Positions 42,320-50,636 are shown, numbered from the stretch's first letter. The stretch is 64,000 nt of DNA from Lysinibacillus fusiformis (GCF_002845985.1 NZ_PDFK01000006.1:1-64000), one strand, 5' to 3'. The notes: generated by a model not told the origin, from the letters alone. Translations and numbers: made by a program.

Positions 42320-42973
42320 ATGAAAAAACTTGGCTGCTTGCATGCTCATCATTCAAATATAGAGTACATAGAGCAAGCTTTTCAAAGTGAGGAAGATTTA
42401 GAGTTGCTTCATTTTGTAGATCCTGGCGTTTTACAGCATGTGTCGAAAGGTAGTGATGGTGTAGCATATAAGGTTAAGGAGCAAATAGAATGGATTATTA
42501 GCTGTGATGTGGATGCGATGTTAATAACGTGTACAAATTATATTGCTTTATTAGAGAATGAGGCTGTGTTCAATGCCTCGATACCCATTATAAAGATTGA
42601 CGAGCCTTTTTTTGAAAGCATATGTAATGTGCAACAGCCTCAAATTATTCTTTTTACAAATCCTGCGACAGTAGAAGGAACGATGGCAAGACTTCACCAA
42701 TATGCTAGGCAGCATGGGAAATCAGTAAATGTTGAGGCAAAAATCATCAAGGGGACATTTGATCTCATTATGCAAGGGAAAAAGAAAGCTTATAATGATG
42801 CTATTTCACAAGCTCTACATAAGTTAATGAGTGAGCAAAAGGCCATCTCCGTAGCTCAGCTCTCAATGATGGATGCGGCAAGACAATTTGAAGAGCAGAC
42901 CGCTCAAACAATTATTCATCCACTAAGGGCTTTGGTTGAGGTCGTAAAGAAGCAAATGGAAGTAACGTTATAA
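42320..42973 (+). CDS. Asp/Glu/hydantoin racemase-like protein
   Basis: This 217-residue protein has the two-domain racemase layout with possible catalytic cysteines in ITCTNYIALLENEAVF (first) and in the second half a region AISVAQLSMMDAARQFEE where the second Cys is normally found. Cys occurs in the first motif, but the second motif has Ser/Met instead, so true racemase activity is doubtful. ATG 42320 follows AGAGGGGGGAC. TTG 42317 is adjacent. Function is unassigned. Confidence 0.7.
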   Translation: MKKLGCLHAHHSNIEYIEQAFQSEEDLELLHFVDPGVLQHVSKGSDGVAYKVKEQIEWIISCDVDAMLITCTNYIALLENEAVFNASIPIIKIDEPFFESICNVQQPQIILFTNPATVEGTMARLHQYARQHGKSVNVEAKIIKGTFDLIMQGKKKAYNDAISQALHKLMSEQKAISVAQLSMMDAARQFEEQTAQTIIHPLRALVEVVKKQMEVTL

Positions 42974-43052
42974 AACAATTTCTATTTTAATAGGCAATAC
43001 TGTTAATGGTACCATGGAAAAGTAAGAGAATAGAAACGGAGGAGATAGCACT

Positions 43053-43565
43053 ATGACAGATCTACGATACCCTATTGGACAATTTCAATTCCCAAAAGAA
43101 ATGACTCCACAGCGAGTACAGGAATGGATTGTAGACATTCGTTTATTACCAAAACAACTGGCGGAAGCATTAAGTGGTGCAAGCGAGCATGCATTGGCTA
43201 AATCCTATCGTGAAAATGGCTGGACAGTTACACAGCTAGTCCATCATATTGCCGATAGTCATATGAATAGCTATATCCGTTTTAAGCTAGCGCTAACAGA
43301 GGATGTCCCAACCATTAAGCCATATAATGAAGCGGAATGGGCACAATTACCAGATTCTGAAATGCCAGTAGCAACTTCTTTTAATTTAATTGAAAATTTA
43401 CATGAACGTTGGGTTTATTTACTGACAAGCTTAACGGAGGAACAATTACAAAGAGCCTTTCATCATCCTGATTCAGGGCTAACAACATTGGAACATGCAA
43501 TTGGTCTCTATGCATGGCACGGTAAGCATCATTTGGCTCATATTCAGCATGCTTTGACGAACTAA
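43053..43565 (+). CDS. bstA: BstA/YfiT-like DinB-fold bacillithiol transferase
   Basis: This 170-residue protein matches the YfiT/BstA group of the DinB/YfiT superfamily: DLRYPIGQFQFPKEMTP at the N-terminus, metal ligands HHIADSHMNSYIRFKLAL and WHGKHHLAHI. The three His form a nickel/zinc site, and BstA moves bacillithiol onto electrophiles. FosB, another bacillithiol enzyme, is at 53.2 kb. ACGGAGGAGAT precedes ATG 43053. Substrate is not known. Confidence 0.85.
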   Translation: MTDLRYPIGQFQFPKEMTPQRVQEWIVDIRLLPKQLAEALSGASEHALAKSYRENGWTVTQLVHHIADSHMNSYIRFKLALTEDVPTIKPYNEAEWAQLPDSEMPVATSFNLIENLHERWVYLLTSLTEEQLQRAFHHPDSGLTTLEHAIGLYAWHGKHHLAHIQHALTN

Positions 43566-43585
43566 AGAATAGTATTTTGTGAAAG

Positions 43586-43623
43586 AAATAAGTGATTTCC
43601 TAGTTACTGGAAATCACTTATTT
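43586..43623. terminator. Bidirectional terminator
   Basis: AAATAAGTGATTTCC (43586-43600) and GGAAATCACTTATTT (43609-43623) form a perfect 15-bp stem. It lies between convergent BstA-like and BclB-like genes. Confidence 0.88.
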
Positions 43624-43647
43624 GCTTGCTTAACTTTATAGTATATT

Positions 43648-44262
43648 TTATACGATAGTAATGCCTGCACTAGCGTTACCAGTAAGAGTTGCAATTACTC
43701 CTGTCGAAGTAGCGGAGAACACCATTAATAAACGGTCACCTGCAGATACTGGTACTGGAGTAACATTTGCTGTACCACTTGCTAGAGTACCTAGAACTAC
43801 TGTTGAAAGAGCTGGTGCTAAGTCAACAAATGCTGTTGTAGGAGTGAAGACATTGCTTCCTGCTACCGCGTGATAAACTTGTGCTCTAACTGTTGCCGAG
43901 CCTATTATAGTTACACCAATAGTTGCAGAGAATGTAGCTGAAATAGATGTAATGGAACCTGCTCTAGAAACAGAAAAAGCTTCTGTTCCAACTAATGCTG
44001 ATAAATCGATATTAGTACCTGCAAGGGATACGCCTGGAATAGATGTACCGAATCCCACAAGGCTTACTGTATCCACTAAACCTGTAGCAAGTGATACTAG
44101 TATAACCGGAACTGTTCCAGAAGCGAATGGGATGAGTGAGCCTGTTGCTACTGGTGGAGTAATACATGCTGCATCAATCGCTACAAAAGGTCCAAGTGCA
44201 CTACATTCACCATTTCCATGACCGTTACCTGAACAGCCACACATTGAGTTATTAAAACACAT
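43648..44262 (-). CDS. BclB C-terminal-domain exosporium-type protein
   Basis: This 204-residue protein begins MCFNNSMCGCSGNGHGNGEC, a Cys/Gly-rich head, and then has the BclB-type C-terminal domain: GSLIPFASGTVPVILVSLATGLVDTVSLVGFGTSIPG, SRAGSITSISATFSATIGV and VPVSAGDRLLMVFSATSTGVI. In B. cereus-group spores this domain follows a collagen-like repeat on the exosporium surface; the collagen stretch is absent here. AAAGGGGGTG precedes ATG 44262. The start at 44283 lacks a site. Expression in the mother cell during sporulation is expected but not shown. Confidence 0.88.
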   Translation of the reverse strand: MCFNNSMCGCSGNGHGNGECSALGPFVAIDAACITPPVATGSLIPFASGTVPVILVSLATGLVDTVSLVGFGTSIPGVSLAGTNIDLSALVGTEAFSVSRAGSITSISATFSATIGVTIIGSATVRAQVYHAVAGSNVFTPTTAFVDLAPALSTVVLGTLASGTANVTPVPVSAGDRLLMVFSATSTGVIATLTGNASAGITIV

Positions 44263-44374
44263 TTTTACACCCCCTTTCTTCATTATTCTATTCAGTTCAG
44301 ATTGGGGGTTAAGGGCAATTATCTTCTAAACCTACAAATTCGATGAATTCTTAAAAGACAGTTTTTATTGGAAA

Positions 44375-44416
44375 CAAAAAGACATCCACTATGTGTGTAA
44401 ATACATAGTGGATGTA
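44375..44416 (-). terminator. Terminator of the coiled-coil gene
   Basis: ACATCCACTATG (44382-44393) and CATAGTGGATGT (44404-44415) form a 12-bp stem. On the minus strand it is followed by CTTTTTG, so it ends the leftward gene at 44430. Confidence 0.82.
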
Positions 44417-44429
44417 AAAAATAAATAAG

Positions 44430-45605
44430 TTAACTCCATCTTTTAAAGAAATCGAAAAATGAGTTCTTTCCCTTCTTATTTTCTTCAATCGGCTTATTTA
44501 CAGATTCAGGATGCGTATTCTCCTCTTCAAGGGACGAATGAACCTCATAAGCTGCTCCGGTTTGATACACTTCAACAAACTCCTCTGTTTCTAAAGAAGG
44601 AGAATGATAAATGTCAACAGGGTCAGCTATTGTTTCTGAAATGACTTGGTCGAGAGGTTCGCTAACTATTGCTGTAATATCTTGACTAACAGGCTCGCTA
44701 GGCAATTCCGAAATAACTTGTTCAAACGATTCTTTAGATATTTGGGAAAACTCAAGATTGTTATCCTCTTTTTCAGAATGCATAACCTCGCTAGGATCGT
44801 CTACTATTTCCGTTCCAATGCTAACCGATTCATGAACAATAGAAGAATTATTCTCGATGTTTTCATCACTTGAAGTAGGCTGTACAGCAGATGGGTCATA
44901 AATACTTACTGGAACTTCCTTTGCATCCGTGGCATTTTTAAAATGGAAGGTGGATTCAACTGTCGTGTTTCTGTATAAACCATTGTATATTTGGCTTGGG
45001 TGCGTATTAATTGATTGAAAATATTGTTGATTAAAATGTCGCTCTTCAGGCTTAGTTGCCTGTAGATCATTGCCAGGAGAAGGAGCGCTATTATTTACAT
45101 TTAGTTGGTGGTTTGTAGCTTTACCTGCCAAACTTTGCAGTAGTCTATAAGAGGGCTGTGCTGATGTAATCGTCGTTTGATCTGTTGTCTGAGCCATTCT
45201 AGGTTGTCTAGGTAAAAGAGTAGCCGAAGTTTGAGAAGGCAATTCAATGGAGGAAGGAATGGTTGTTGTATCATTTTCTTCAACTGTTAATAATTTGTTT
45301 AAAACCGCTAAAATCTCTTGATTCATCCCTTCAATGGTTTGATTCAAAGATTCAATCTGTGTTGAAAGAAGCTTTATTTGGTCATCATAGCCTTTTATAT
45401 ACGAATTTTGTTTACTATCTAATGTCTCTGTGATCCCTTCTAAATGGGCCATTTGTGTTTTCAGTCCATCAAACTCCTGCTGCATATAAAGGAAATCTTC
45501 AATTGACGTTCCCATCTTTAATGAAGTTAACGATTCTCTGTAGGTTTCAATTTTTTGCTTTAATTTTTCAATTTCTTGAGTGGTATACAATTTTGACTCT
45601 TCCAT
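44430..45605 (-). CDS. Coiled-coil protein with long acidic low-complexity tail
   Basis: This 391-residue protein starts with a coiled coil (about 5-108: EIEKLKQKIETYRESL ... QIESLNQTIEGMNQEILAVLNKLL), then a Ser/Thr/Gln/Pro-rich stretch, then an acidic region rich in EPVSQD/EPLDQV-type repeats, ending with a basic tail KGKNSFFDFFKRW. No signal peptide is present. I do not recognise it. It is divergent from the Cys-containing protein gene at 45841 and next to the BclB-like gene, so a spore coat or exosporium morphogenetic role is plausible. Confidence 0.75.
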   Translation of the reverse strand: MEESKLYTTQEIEKLKQKIETYRESLTSLKMGTSIEDFLYMQQEFDGLKTQMAHLEGITETLDSKQNSYIKGYDDQIKLLSTQIESLNQTIEGMNQEILAVLNKLLTVEENDTTTIPSSIELPSQTSATLLPRQPRMAQTTDQTTITSAQPSYRLLQSLAGKATNHQLNVNNSAPSPGNDLQATKPEERHFNQQYFQSINTHPSQIYNGLYRNTTVESTFHFKNATDAKEVPVSIYDPSAVQPTSSDENIENNSSIVHESVSIGTEIVDDPSEVMHSEKEDNNLEFSQISKESFEQVISELPSEPVSQDITAIVSEPLDQVISETIADPVDIYHSPSLETEEFVEVYQTGAAYEVHSSLEEENTHPESVNKPIEENKKGKNSFFDFFKRWS

Positions 45606-45840
45606 TGTAGTTCACCCCTTTCAGTCCATTATTAGTTTATTAAAAATATTGACTTTCTGTTACAAATATACCGGTCCTTTCAACATTTTAGTCTTCCTAT
45701 AAAGAAGAAAGTGTGTGAAAAAATGATCCTTTGCTGATTTTAACAAATATCATAAGGAACTATTTGTTAGCCCATGCACTTATAGCTGAAAAACATATGC
45801 TACAAACGAAAGATAAAAATTTTATGGAGGTGTCAAAAGG
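45606..45840. other. Divergent upstream region with a sporulation-type -10 candidate
   Basis: This 235-bp region separates two divergent spore-cluster genes. CATATGCTA (45794-45802) fits the SigK -10 pattern CATANNNTA, 47 bp before ATG 45841. A matching -35 (AC) at the right distance was not found, so this is suggestive only. The upstream half is AT-rich without hairpins of note. Confidence 0.35.
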
Positions 45841-46479
45841 ATGCAAGAGCATATGCCATCCCAGGCGCAGGAACTAATTTGTATAAATGTCGATAAGGTA
45901 TATGACTGGATTGTAAAAGAAATGTCATTTGATATTTCTCCTACTGGAGCAATTACATTCCCAGGCGTAACACCAACGACTGACTTAACTGGTGCAATTG
46001 TTACATGTAGAGTAATTCCAGCTGCTACAAACCCAATTGTGATCCTGAACCGTGAGAATCGTCAATTCTCTATTGATGGATCAACTGTTTGTCTGCAACA
46101 TTTAAATATTCAAAAGAACTTCATTCTAACGATTGTCGTTACTTTACCTAATGGTACTGTTTTCACAAGTGCTGAAATTCCAGTTTCTCGCTGTGAGCAA
46201 GTGACATTATGTGCTCCTAAAGGTACAGATGTTGAAATCTTATACACAGATTTAGATTGCTTCGTATGTACAACTGGAACACTTGCAGCTGGAACAGGTA
46301 CAATTACGTTTTCTGCGTTAACAATTACTGTTGCCGTTTGTCAAAGCATTCAGTCTACATTCCCAGTTACTGTGGAATTCTTAGCAACTTTCTGCGAACC
46401 AAGAGCAGACTTACCATTCTCATGTCCAACTGCAGTTCGTCCACAACAGTGCCCTATTATTTTCCCAACTTTAGGTTAA
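45841..46479 (+). CDS. Cysteine-containing surface-type protein of spore-formers
   Basis: This 212-residue protein begins with QELICINVDKVYDWIVKEMSF, an N-terminal motif I recall in uncharacterised proteins of many spore-forming Firmicutes, and continues with two beta-rich repeats. Nine or so cysteines are spread through it, for example SRCEQVTLCAPKG, DLDCFVCTTG and FSCPTAVRPQQCP, suggesting disulfide cross-linking outside the cell. No signal peptide is present, which fits a mother-cell-made spore coat or exosporium protein. GGAGGTGTC precedes ATG 45841, and a terminator follows. Confidence 0.75.
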   Translation: MQEHMPSQAQELICINVDKVYDWIVKEMSFDISPTGAITFPGVTPTTDLTGAIVTCRVIPAATNPIVILNRENRQFSIDGSTVCLQHLNIQKNFILTIVVTLPNGTVFTSAEIPVSRCEQVTLCAPKGTDVEILYTDLDCFVCTTGTLAAGTGTITFSALTITVAVCQSIQSTFPVTVEFLATFCEPRADLPFSCPTAVRPQQCPIIFPTLG

Positions 46480-46511
46480 CGGTGCTAACAAATAGAGGAA
46501 AGTCATATCAT

Positions 46512-46539
46512 GAAGAGAGGATAATCCTCTCTTTTTTTT
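46512..46539 (+). terminator. Terminator after the Cys-containing gene
   Basis: AGAGAGGAT (46514-46522) and ATCCTCTCT (46524-46532) pair almost back-to-back, followed by seven or more T. Confidence 0.85.
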
Positions 46540-46631
46540 ATTTTAAGTCAGCGGATGTCGCAGATTTCCAAAATAATCTGGATACCATTACGCCTAGGCA
46601 CAAATGATGGAAAATAGTAAGGAGGTACGGA

Positions 46632-47204
46632 GTGAAAAATCGTGTAGAAGACAAGATACAGGAATTAAAAGAACAAACAAACGCTTATGTTTATGAAATT
46701 AAACAGCTGGTCGAGGGGCTGACCATTCCAAACAGAGTCAACCTCATTAGTTATTTTACAACCTCGTTCAATATTTCTTATGACCCTGAACAAGAAAGTT
46801 TATGTTTAGGCTCCTATCATATTCACAATATCGGTAGTACAGCCATTACAAACCCCTATCTGTGTATAACATTACCGAAGGAATCGCCATTTTACTTTTC
46901 TGGGAGATATGTTCATGAAAATTTTACGCCAAATTTTAAGACACAGGGACAGAGCAACTGGGAACGTTTTAACGATAAATTAAGCAAAGAGGAGTACTGG
47001 CTGAAACCCGTAGGAAAATCAATAATCGAACCGAATGAAACCATTTCATTTACTAATTTTCAAATAAAATGGTCACATAATTTACCATATTCAGGCACTA
47101 TTATGGGTTTTACATATTGCGATCAGCTTACAGATGGTATTGTCGTTTTAAATCCGATTAATCTCAATGGAATGGGCCAAACACAGGAGGAAGACAATGA
47201 GTGA
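46632..47204 (+). CDS. Uncharacterised protein of the spore-like cluster
   Basis: This 190-residue protein has a short helical start (MKNRVEDKIQELKEQTNAYVYEIKQLVEGL) and a predominantly beta remainder (LGSYHIHNIGSTAITNPYLCITLPKESPFYFSGRY, IEPNETISFTNFQIKW). The beta part resembles immunoglobulin-like appendage or coat domains in general pattern only. GTG 46632 follows AAGGAGGTACGG. It overlaps the next gene by 8 bp. I do not recognise a named family. Confidence 0.72.
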   Translation: MKNRVEDKIQELKEQTNAYVYEIKQLVEGLTIPNRVNLISYFTTSFNISYDPEQESLCLGSYHIHNIGSTAITNPYLCITLPKESPFYFSGRYVHENFTPNFKTQGQSNWERFNDKLSKEEYWLKPVGKSIIEPNETISFTNFQIKWSHNLPYSGTIMGFTYCDQLTDGIVVLNPINLNGMGQTQEEDNE

Positions 47205-47478
47205 AAATGAAAAACAAGAGTTTGGTAGTGTGCTCCATCAATTATTGAAGGAGCAACTAAGTCGCCGTAATGAACAGGATAATAGCTTTGCATTTCTTGA
47301 AAAAAGTACATTACATTTATTAATCGCCTCTCTTGTCTTAGGCGAAAAGAGTGATGCTGAACAATCACAACATCCACAACAAGAAGCGGAGTGGATAAAG
47401 CAGTTGGATGAAATACTAGAGGAAAGTAGAATGCAGTTTGAAGAGGTGGTTGATTTACTAAAAAGGTATTCTGGCTAG
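47197..47478 (+). CDS. Small acidic helical protein
   Basis: This 93-residue protein (MSENEKQEFGSVLHQLLKEQLSRRNEQ ... EESRMQFEEVVDLLKRYSG) is acidic and all-helical by appearance, with no signal. ACAGGAGGAAGACA precedes ATG 47197, and its start overlaps the stop of the preceding gene, so the two are coupled. It is part of an apparent three-gene unit with the preceding protein and the coiled-coil protein that follows 11 bp later. Function unknown. Confidence 0.72.
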   Translation: MSENEKQEFGSVLHQLLKEQLSRRNEQDNSFAFLEKSTLHLLIASLVLGEKSDAEQSQHPQQEAEWIKQLDEILEESRMQFEEVVDLLKRYSG

Positions 47479-47489
47479 GGGGTGTGATG

Positions 47490-48224
47490 ATGGACAATGA
47501 TATTGTAAAAAACAATGATCCGATACAGCTCCAACAAATGATTATTTTTTTAAGGGCCGAATTAGCCAAGTATAAAAATGAAGTGAAAAGGCTTAGAGAT
47601 AGTGATTATTATGCTTTAGTTCTGCGGCTCGAACGAGAAAATATACAATTAACAAGACTAAGAAAAGATCTTTCGATGGAGCTATTAAAGTTGAAAAGAG
47701 ACTTTGACAAAGAGCTTCAAGCCTACGATGAAGAAATTCAAAAACGAGAAGGACAAAGAAAAAAACAAATTGCATCCATAGAAGCATTATTAAAGGAAGT
47801 TGCCGAATTGCGAGCTGAAAATAAGTCATTGAAGAACAGTGTTCAAGTCTCACATAAAGCTTCGATTGAGACAAATGATAAAGCTATTATTGAAGGTCTA
47901 GATAAAAAAATAAGCGACTATACAACAGTAACAGGTAAACAAATGAAGCATATTATAGAGGCGCTAGAAACATATCATAGGGATAAAGTAGAAGCGGACA
48001 GCCTTCAACAGCAACTATTAAGAGAGTTGGAGATGAAAAATTTAGAAATTGAAAGATTAACCCATGAATTAGTTGAATTCAAAAATCAAACTGATGATAG
48101 TAGCTCATCGATAAAGCAACAAGTCCAGATAGATGAACAAATAAATTTCAGATTAAGGGTGCTCGATGAATTAGATCAAAAATTGAACGAGCTAGCTTTA
48201 GAAATCAATAGAAAGCAAGTATAG
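47490..48224 (+). CDS. Long coiled-coil protein
   Basis: This roughly 244-residue protein is almost entirely coiled coil (LQQMIIFLRAELAKYKNEVKRLRD ... KLKRDFDKELQAYDEEIQKREGQRKKQIASIEALLKEVAELRAENKSLK, and a second block to the end). No signal or membrane segment is present. AGGGGGTG lies five bases before ATG 47490, while ATG 47487 and GTG 47484 are alternatives. It is last in the unit and ends at a strong terminator. A scaffold role in spore-coat assembly is inferred from context only. Confidence 0.75.
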   Translation: MDNDIVKNNDPIQLQQMIIFLRAELAKYKNEVKRLRDSDYYALVLRLERENIQLTRLRKDLSMELLKLKRDFDKELQAYDEEIQKREGQRKKQIASIEALLKEVAELRAENKSLKNSVQVSHKASIETNDKAIIEGLDKKISDYTTVTGKQMKHIIEALETYHRDKVEADSLQQQLLRELEMKNLEIERLTHELVEFKNQTDDSSSSIKQQVQIDEQINFRLRVLDELDQKLNELALEINRKQV

Positions 48225-48238
48225 CTGAAAATTTTATA

Positions 48239-48281
48239 ATGACTGTTTCAAAATGTATACCTTTGAAACAGTCATTTTTTA
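48239..48281 (+). terminator. Terminator of the spore-like cluster
   Basis: ATGACTGTTTCAAA (48239-48252) and TTTGAAACAGTCAT (48262-48275) form a perfect 14-bp stem, followed by six T. Confidence 0.9.
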
Positions 48282-48560
48282 GTTGCTCGATTGGAAGGGA
48301 TGTTGGAGGTGCTACGTTTGATGGAAGGGAAAGCTGCTTGAGCTCCGCTCGAGAAGAGCTAAACTTCGTTCTCAAAATAGAGTATGTCGCTCAAAGGTTT
48401 GCCAACAGCGCTCTCAAAGTGTGGAAACTGGTGTTAAAGAAAGCCCCATCTGCTCCAAGATTAGATAACCTCGCACATACGATGTTGCCCCTGCTCCAAC
48501 AATAGAGAAATCCACTCAATAAATGCATCAGCACTACTCCAAATTTATCCCATTGCAAAA
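48282..48560. other. Non-coding or decayed region before rpmG
   Basis: An 88-codon plus-strand frame (48239-48505) starts inside the terminator and has no ribosome site. Another plus frame contains RLEGMLEVLRLMEGKAA but is broken by stops, and the minus strand has a 49-codon open stretch without a site. These suggest a decayed gene or repeat of unknown identity. The downstream side of the leftward rpmG gene, with no clear terminator, also lies here. Confidence 0.35.
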
Positions 48561-48710
48561 TTATTTTGTTTCTCTATGGACTGTTACGCGTTTCAGGCGA
48601 GGGGAGTATTTTTTAAGCTCCAATCTTTCTGGGTGATTGCGTTTATTTTTAGTCGTTATATAGTTTTTATCACCTGTTTCAGTGCAGGCTAGTGTTATTT
48701 GAACACGCAT
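48561..48710 (-). CDS. rpmG: Ribosomal protein L33, zinc-independent type
   Basis: This 49-residue protein is bL33 of the large ribosomal subunit: [40 protein letters not shown] and a terminal HRETK. Zinc-binding L33 has two CXXC pairs. Here one Cys remains at the first site and the second reads KYSP, so the protein cannot hold zinc. GGAGGGTCATAC lies upstream. A 23-bp Zur-type palindrome lies 16 bp upstream, so it is predicted to be made in zinc starvation to replace the zinc-containing L33 and free zinc. Confidence 0.92.
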   Translation of the reverse strand: MRVQITLACTETGDKNYITTKNKRNHPERLELKKYSPRLKRVTVHRETK

Positions 48711-48725
48711 GTATGACCCTCCTTT

Positions 48726-48748
48726 TAAATAGTAATCGTTACGATTTA
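48726..48748. promoter_or_regulatory. Zur box upstream of rpmG
   Basis: A 23-bp near-palindrome starting TAAATAGTAATC and ending GTTACGATTTA closely matches the Bacillus Zur consensus (TAAATCGTAAT-N-ATTACGATTTA). It sits immediately upstream of the leftward rpmG gene. Confidence 0.85.
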
Positions 48749-48843
48749 AACGATATATTTCTCACCGAATATTGTCAAGTTTATTTTTGTAAGTAATAAA
48801 AAGCTTTGCATTTTCCAATATTGTATGATTTAATTACAAATTG

Positions 48844-48866
48844 TAAATAGTAATGATTACGATTTA
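48844..48866. promoter_or_regulatory. Zur box upstream of the GTPase metallochaperone gene
   Basis: A 23-bp site starting TAAATAGTAATG and ending ATTACGATTTA differs from the rpmG site at only two positions and from the Zur consensus at two. It lies 13 bp before ATG 48880, overlapping the expected transcription start. Confidence 0.87.
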
Positions 48867-48879
48867 AGGAGTTGTAATA

Positions 48880-50073
48880 ATGACAAAGAGAATTCCCGTT
48901 ACAGTATTGAGTGGTTATTTAGGTTCTGGTAAAACAACTATGATGAATCATGTATTGCAAAACAACAAGGATTTACGTGTCGCGGTTATTGTGAATGATA
49001 TGAGTGAAATTAATATTGATGCGGAGCTGATTGCTAATGGCAGCGGTATATCGCGTACAGAGGAAAAATTTGTAGAGCTATCCAATGGCTGTATTTGTTG
49101 TACATTAAGAGAGGATTTATTGCAGGAGGTGGAACGTCTTGCGAAGCTTGGCAATATTGATTATATTTTGATTGAATCGACGGGGATTAGTGAGCCAATT
49201 CCAGTTGCACAAACATTTAGTTATTTAGATGAGGAGCTTGGCATCGATTTAACGAAGTTTTGCCAATTAGATACAATGGTTACTGTCGTGGATGCACATC
49301 GCTTTTGGCATGATTTTCAGTCGGGAGAAAGCTTATTAGAACGTAAGGAAGCGGTTGGTGAATTAGATGAACGTGATGTTGCGGATCTGCTCATTGATCA
49401 AATTGAATTTTGTGACGTCCTGGTCTTAAATAAGTGTGATTTAGTATCGGCAGAGGAGCTTGAACGGTTAGAACGTATTTTGCGTGCATTGCAACCAGAA
49501 GCGAAACTTATTCGTACAACAAACGGTGTCATTGATCCAGCAGATATTTTAAATACAGGTCGCTTTGACTTTGAACGGGTTTCAGAGTCGGCTGGTTGGC
49601 TAAAGGAATTAGAGCTTGGTCATGAAAATCATACACCAGAGACAGAAGAGTATGGAATATCTTCATTCACCTATAAAAGCAAAAGACCCTTCCATCCGAT
49701 GCGTTTTGTTGAGTGGTGTGATCAAATGCCAGAATCGATTGTACGAGCAAAGGGAATTGTTTGGAGTGCAAGACATCAGGATGTTGCACTATTATTATCT
49801 CAGGCTGGGTCATCTGCAAAAATTGAACCTGTTTCTTATTGGATAGCAGCCCTACCTAAAGCACAGCAGCAGGATGTATTTCAGCAAAGTCCTGAAGTAT
49901 TGGAGGATTGGGATGAGGAATTTGGAGATCGAATGACACAGCTTGTTATTATTGGGATTGATTTAAATCGAGAAGATATAATCAAACAATTGGACAACTG
50001 TTTATTAACGGATGAAGAGTTCCATAATCCTTGGGAGCGTCTACAGGACCCATTCAACTGGGAATGGCATTAA
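48880..50073 (+). CDS. zagA: COG0523 GTPase zinc metallochaperone (ZagA/YciC)
   Basis: This 397-residue protein has the same length as B. subtilis ZagA. Walker A GYLGSGKTTMMNH is near residue 12, the zinc-binding CXCC reads NGCICCTL near 70, switch/Walker B is ILIESTGISEP, base recognition is NKCD, and the C-terminal CobW domain holds FTYKSKRPFHPMRF. ZagA supplies zinc to FolE under zinc limitation. A Zur box directly upstream predicts Zur repression, shared with the divergent zinc-free L33 gene. Confidence 0.94.
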   Translation: MTKRIPVTVLSGYLGSGKTTMMNHVLQNNKDLRVAVIVNDMSEINIDAELIANGSGISRTEEKFVELSNGCICCTLREDLLQEVERLAKLGNIDYILIESTGISEPIPVAQTFSYLDEELGIDLTKFCQLDTMVTVVDAHRFWHDFQSGESLLERKEAVGELDERDVADLLIDQIEFCDVLVLNKCDLVSAEELERLERILRALQPEAKLIRTTNGVIDPADILNTGRFDFERVSESAGWLKELELGHENHTPETEEYGISSFTYKSKRPFHPMRFVEWCDQMPESIVRAKGIVWSARHQDVALLLSQAGSSAKIEPVSYWIAALPKAQQQDVFQQSPEVLEDWDEEFGDRMTQLVIIGIDLNREDIIKQLDNCLLTDEEFHNPWERLQDPFNWEWH

Positions 50074-50079
50074 GAAAAA

Positions 50080-50113
50080 AAGAAGATTTCGGTTAAGACT
50101 CCGAAATCTTCTT
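50080..50113. terminator. Bidirectional terminator between zagA and bpsB
   Basis: AAGAAGATTTCGG (50080-50092) and CCGAAATCTTCTT (50101-50113) form a perfect 13-bp stem with T and A runs on each side. The stop codon of the leftward gene lies in its loop. Confidence 0.88.
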
Positions 50114-50635
50114 TTGAAATACACGATTATAATTAGTAGCATCTCGTAATGCTTTTTCTTCTATAGGAATTCGTACAGAAAGCATTGTAATATTTAATAA
50201 TGTAAAACAAAATGCTGTAAAGTAAGCCTGAAACATGAGAGGTAGTAAAAGGATTTCCAAACAAACTACCGCATAATTGGGATGACGCATATATTCATAT
50301 GGCCCTTTACGGACAACTTGAGCATCAGGTAATATAAGAATTTTTGTATTCCAAAAGGAGCCCAAAGAGCGAATACACCAAATCCTTAAGGCTTGCACAG
50401 CTATAAATAATAGAAAAAATAATGGGAATAAGGGCGAGATACCATTGTTATTTGTGACGATTTCTACAATTAAAAACAGAAAAAAACTAACATGCATTGT
50501 GACCATATAGGGATAATGAGAGGCACCTACTTCATAGGCTCCTTGTGAAAACATCCATTTCTCATTGCGTTTGGCAATGACAACCTCTGTCAGTCTTTGT
50601 AGAATGACAATAGTTAAAATAAGATAGAAGATCAT
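50093..50635 (-). CDS. bpsB: Isoprenylcysteine carboxyl methyltransferase-family protein (BpsB/YpbQ-like)
   Basis: This 180-residue membrane protein has four or five helices and the ICMT-family C-terminal region YEYMRHPNYAVVCLEILLLPL, the S-adenosylmethionine-binding part. In B. subtilis BpsB (YpbQ) methylates the alkylpyrones made by the type III polyketide synthase BpsA, encoded next to it. Here it is one base from the end of the PKS gene and clearly in the same operon. The stop codon lies in the loop of the terminator. Confidence 0.9.
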   Translation of the reverse strand: MIFYLILTIVILQRLTEVVIAKRNEKWMFSQGAYEVGASHYPYMVTMHVSFFLFLIVEIVTNNNGISPLFPLFFLLFIAVQALRIWCIRSLGSFWNTKILILPDAQVVRKGPYEYMRHPNYAVVCLEILLLPLMFQAYFTAFCFTLLNITMLSVRIPIEEKALRDATNYNRVFQKKISES

Positions 50636-50636
50636 G

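Noticed and set aside
43952-44221. 89-codon plus-strand ORF across the BclB-like gene
   Set aside because: It is the reverse frame of a repetitive, low-complexity coding region.
48239-48505. 88-codon plus-strand ORF
   Set aside because: It begins inside a strong terminator stem, has no ribosome binding site and no recognisable domain.
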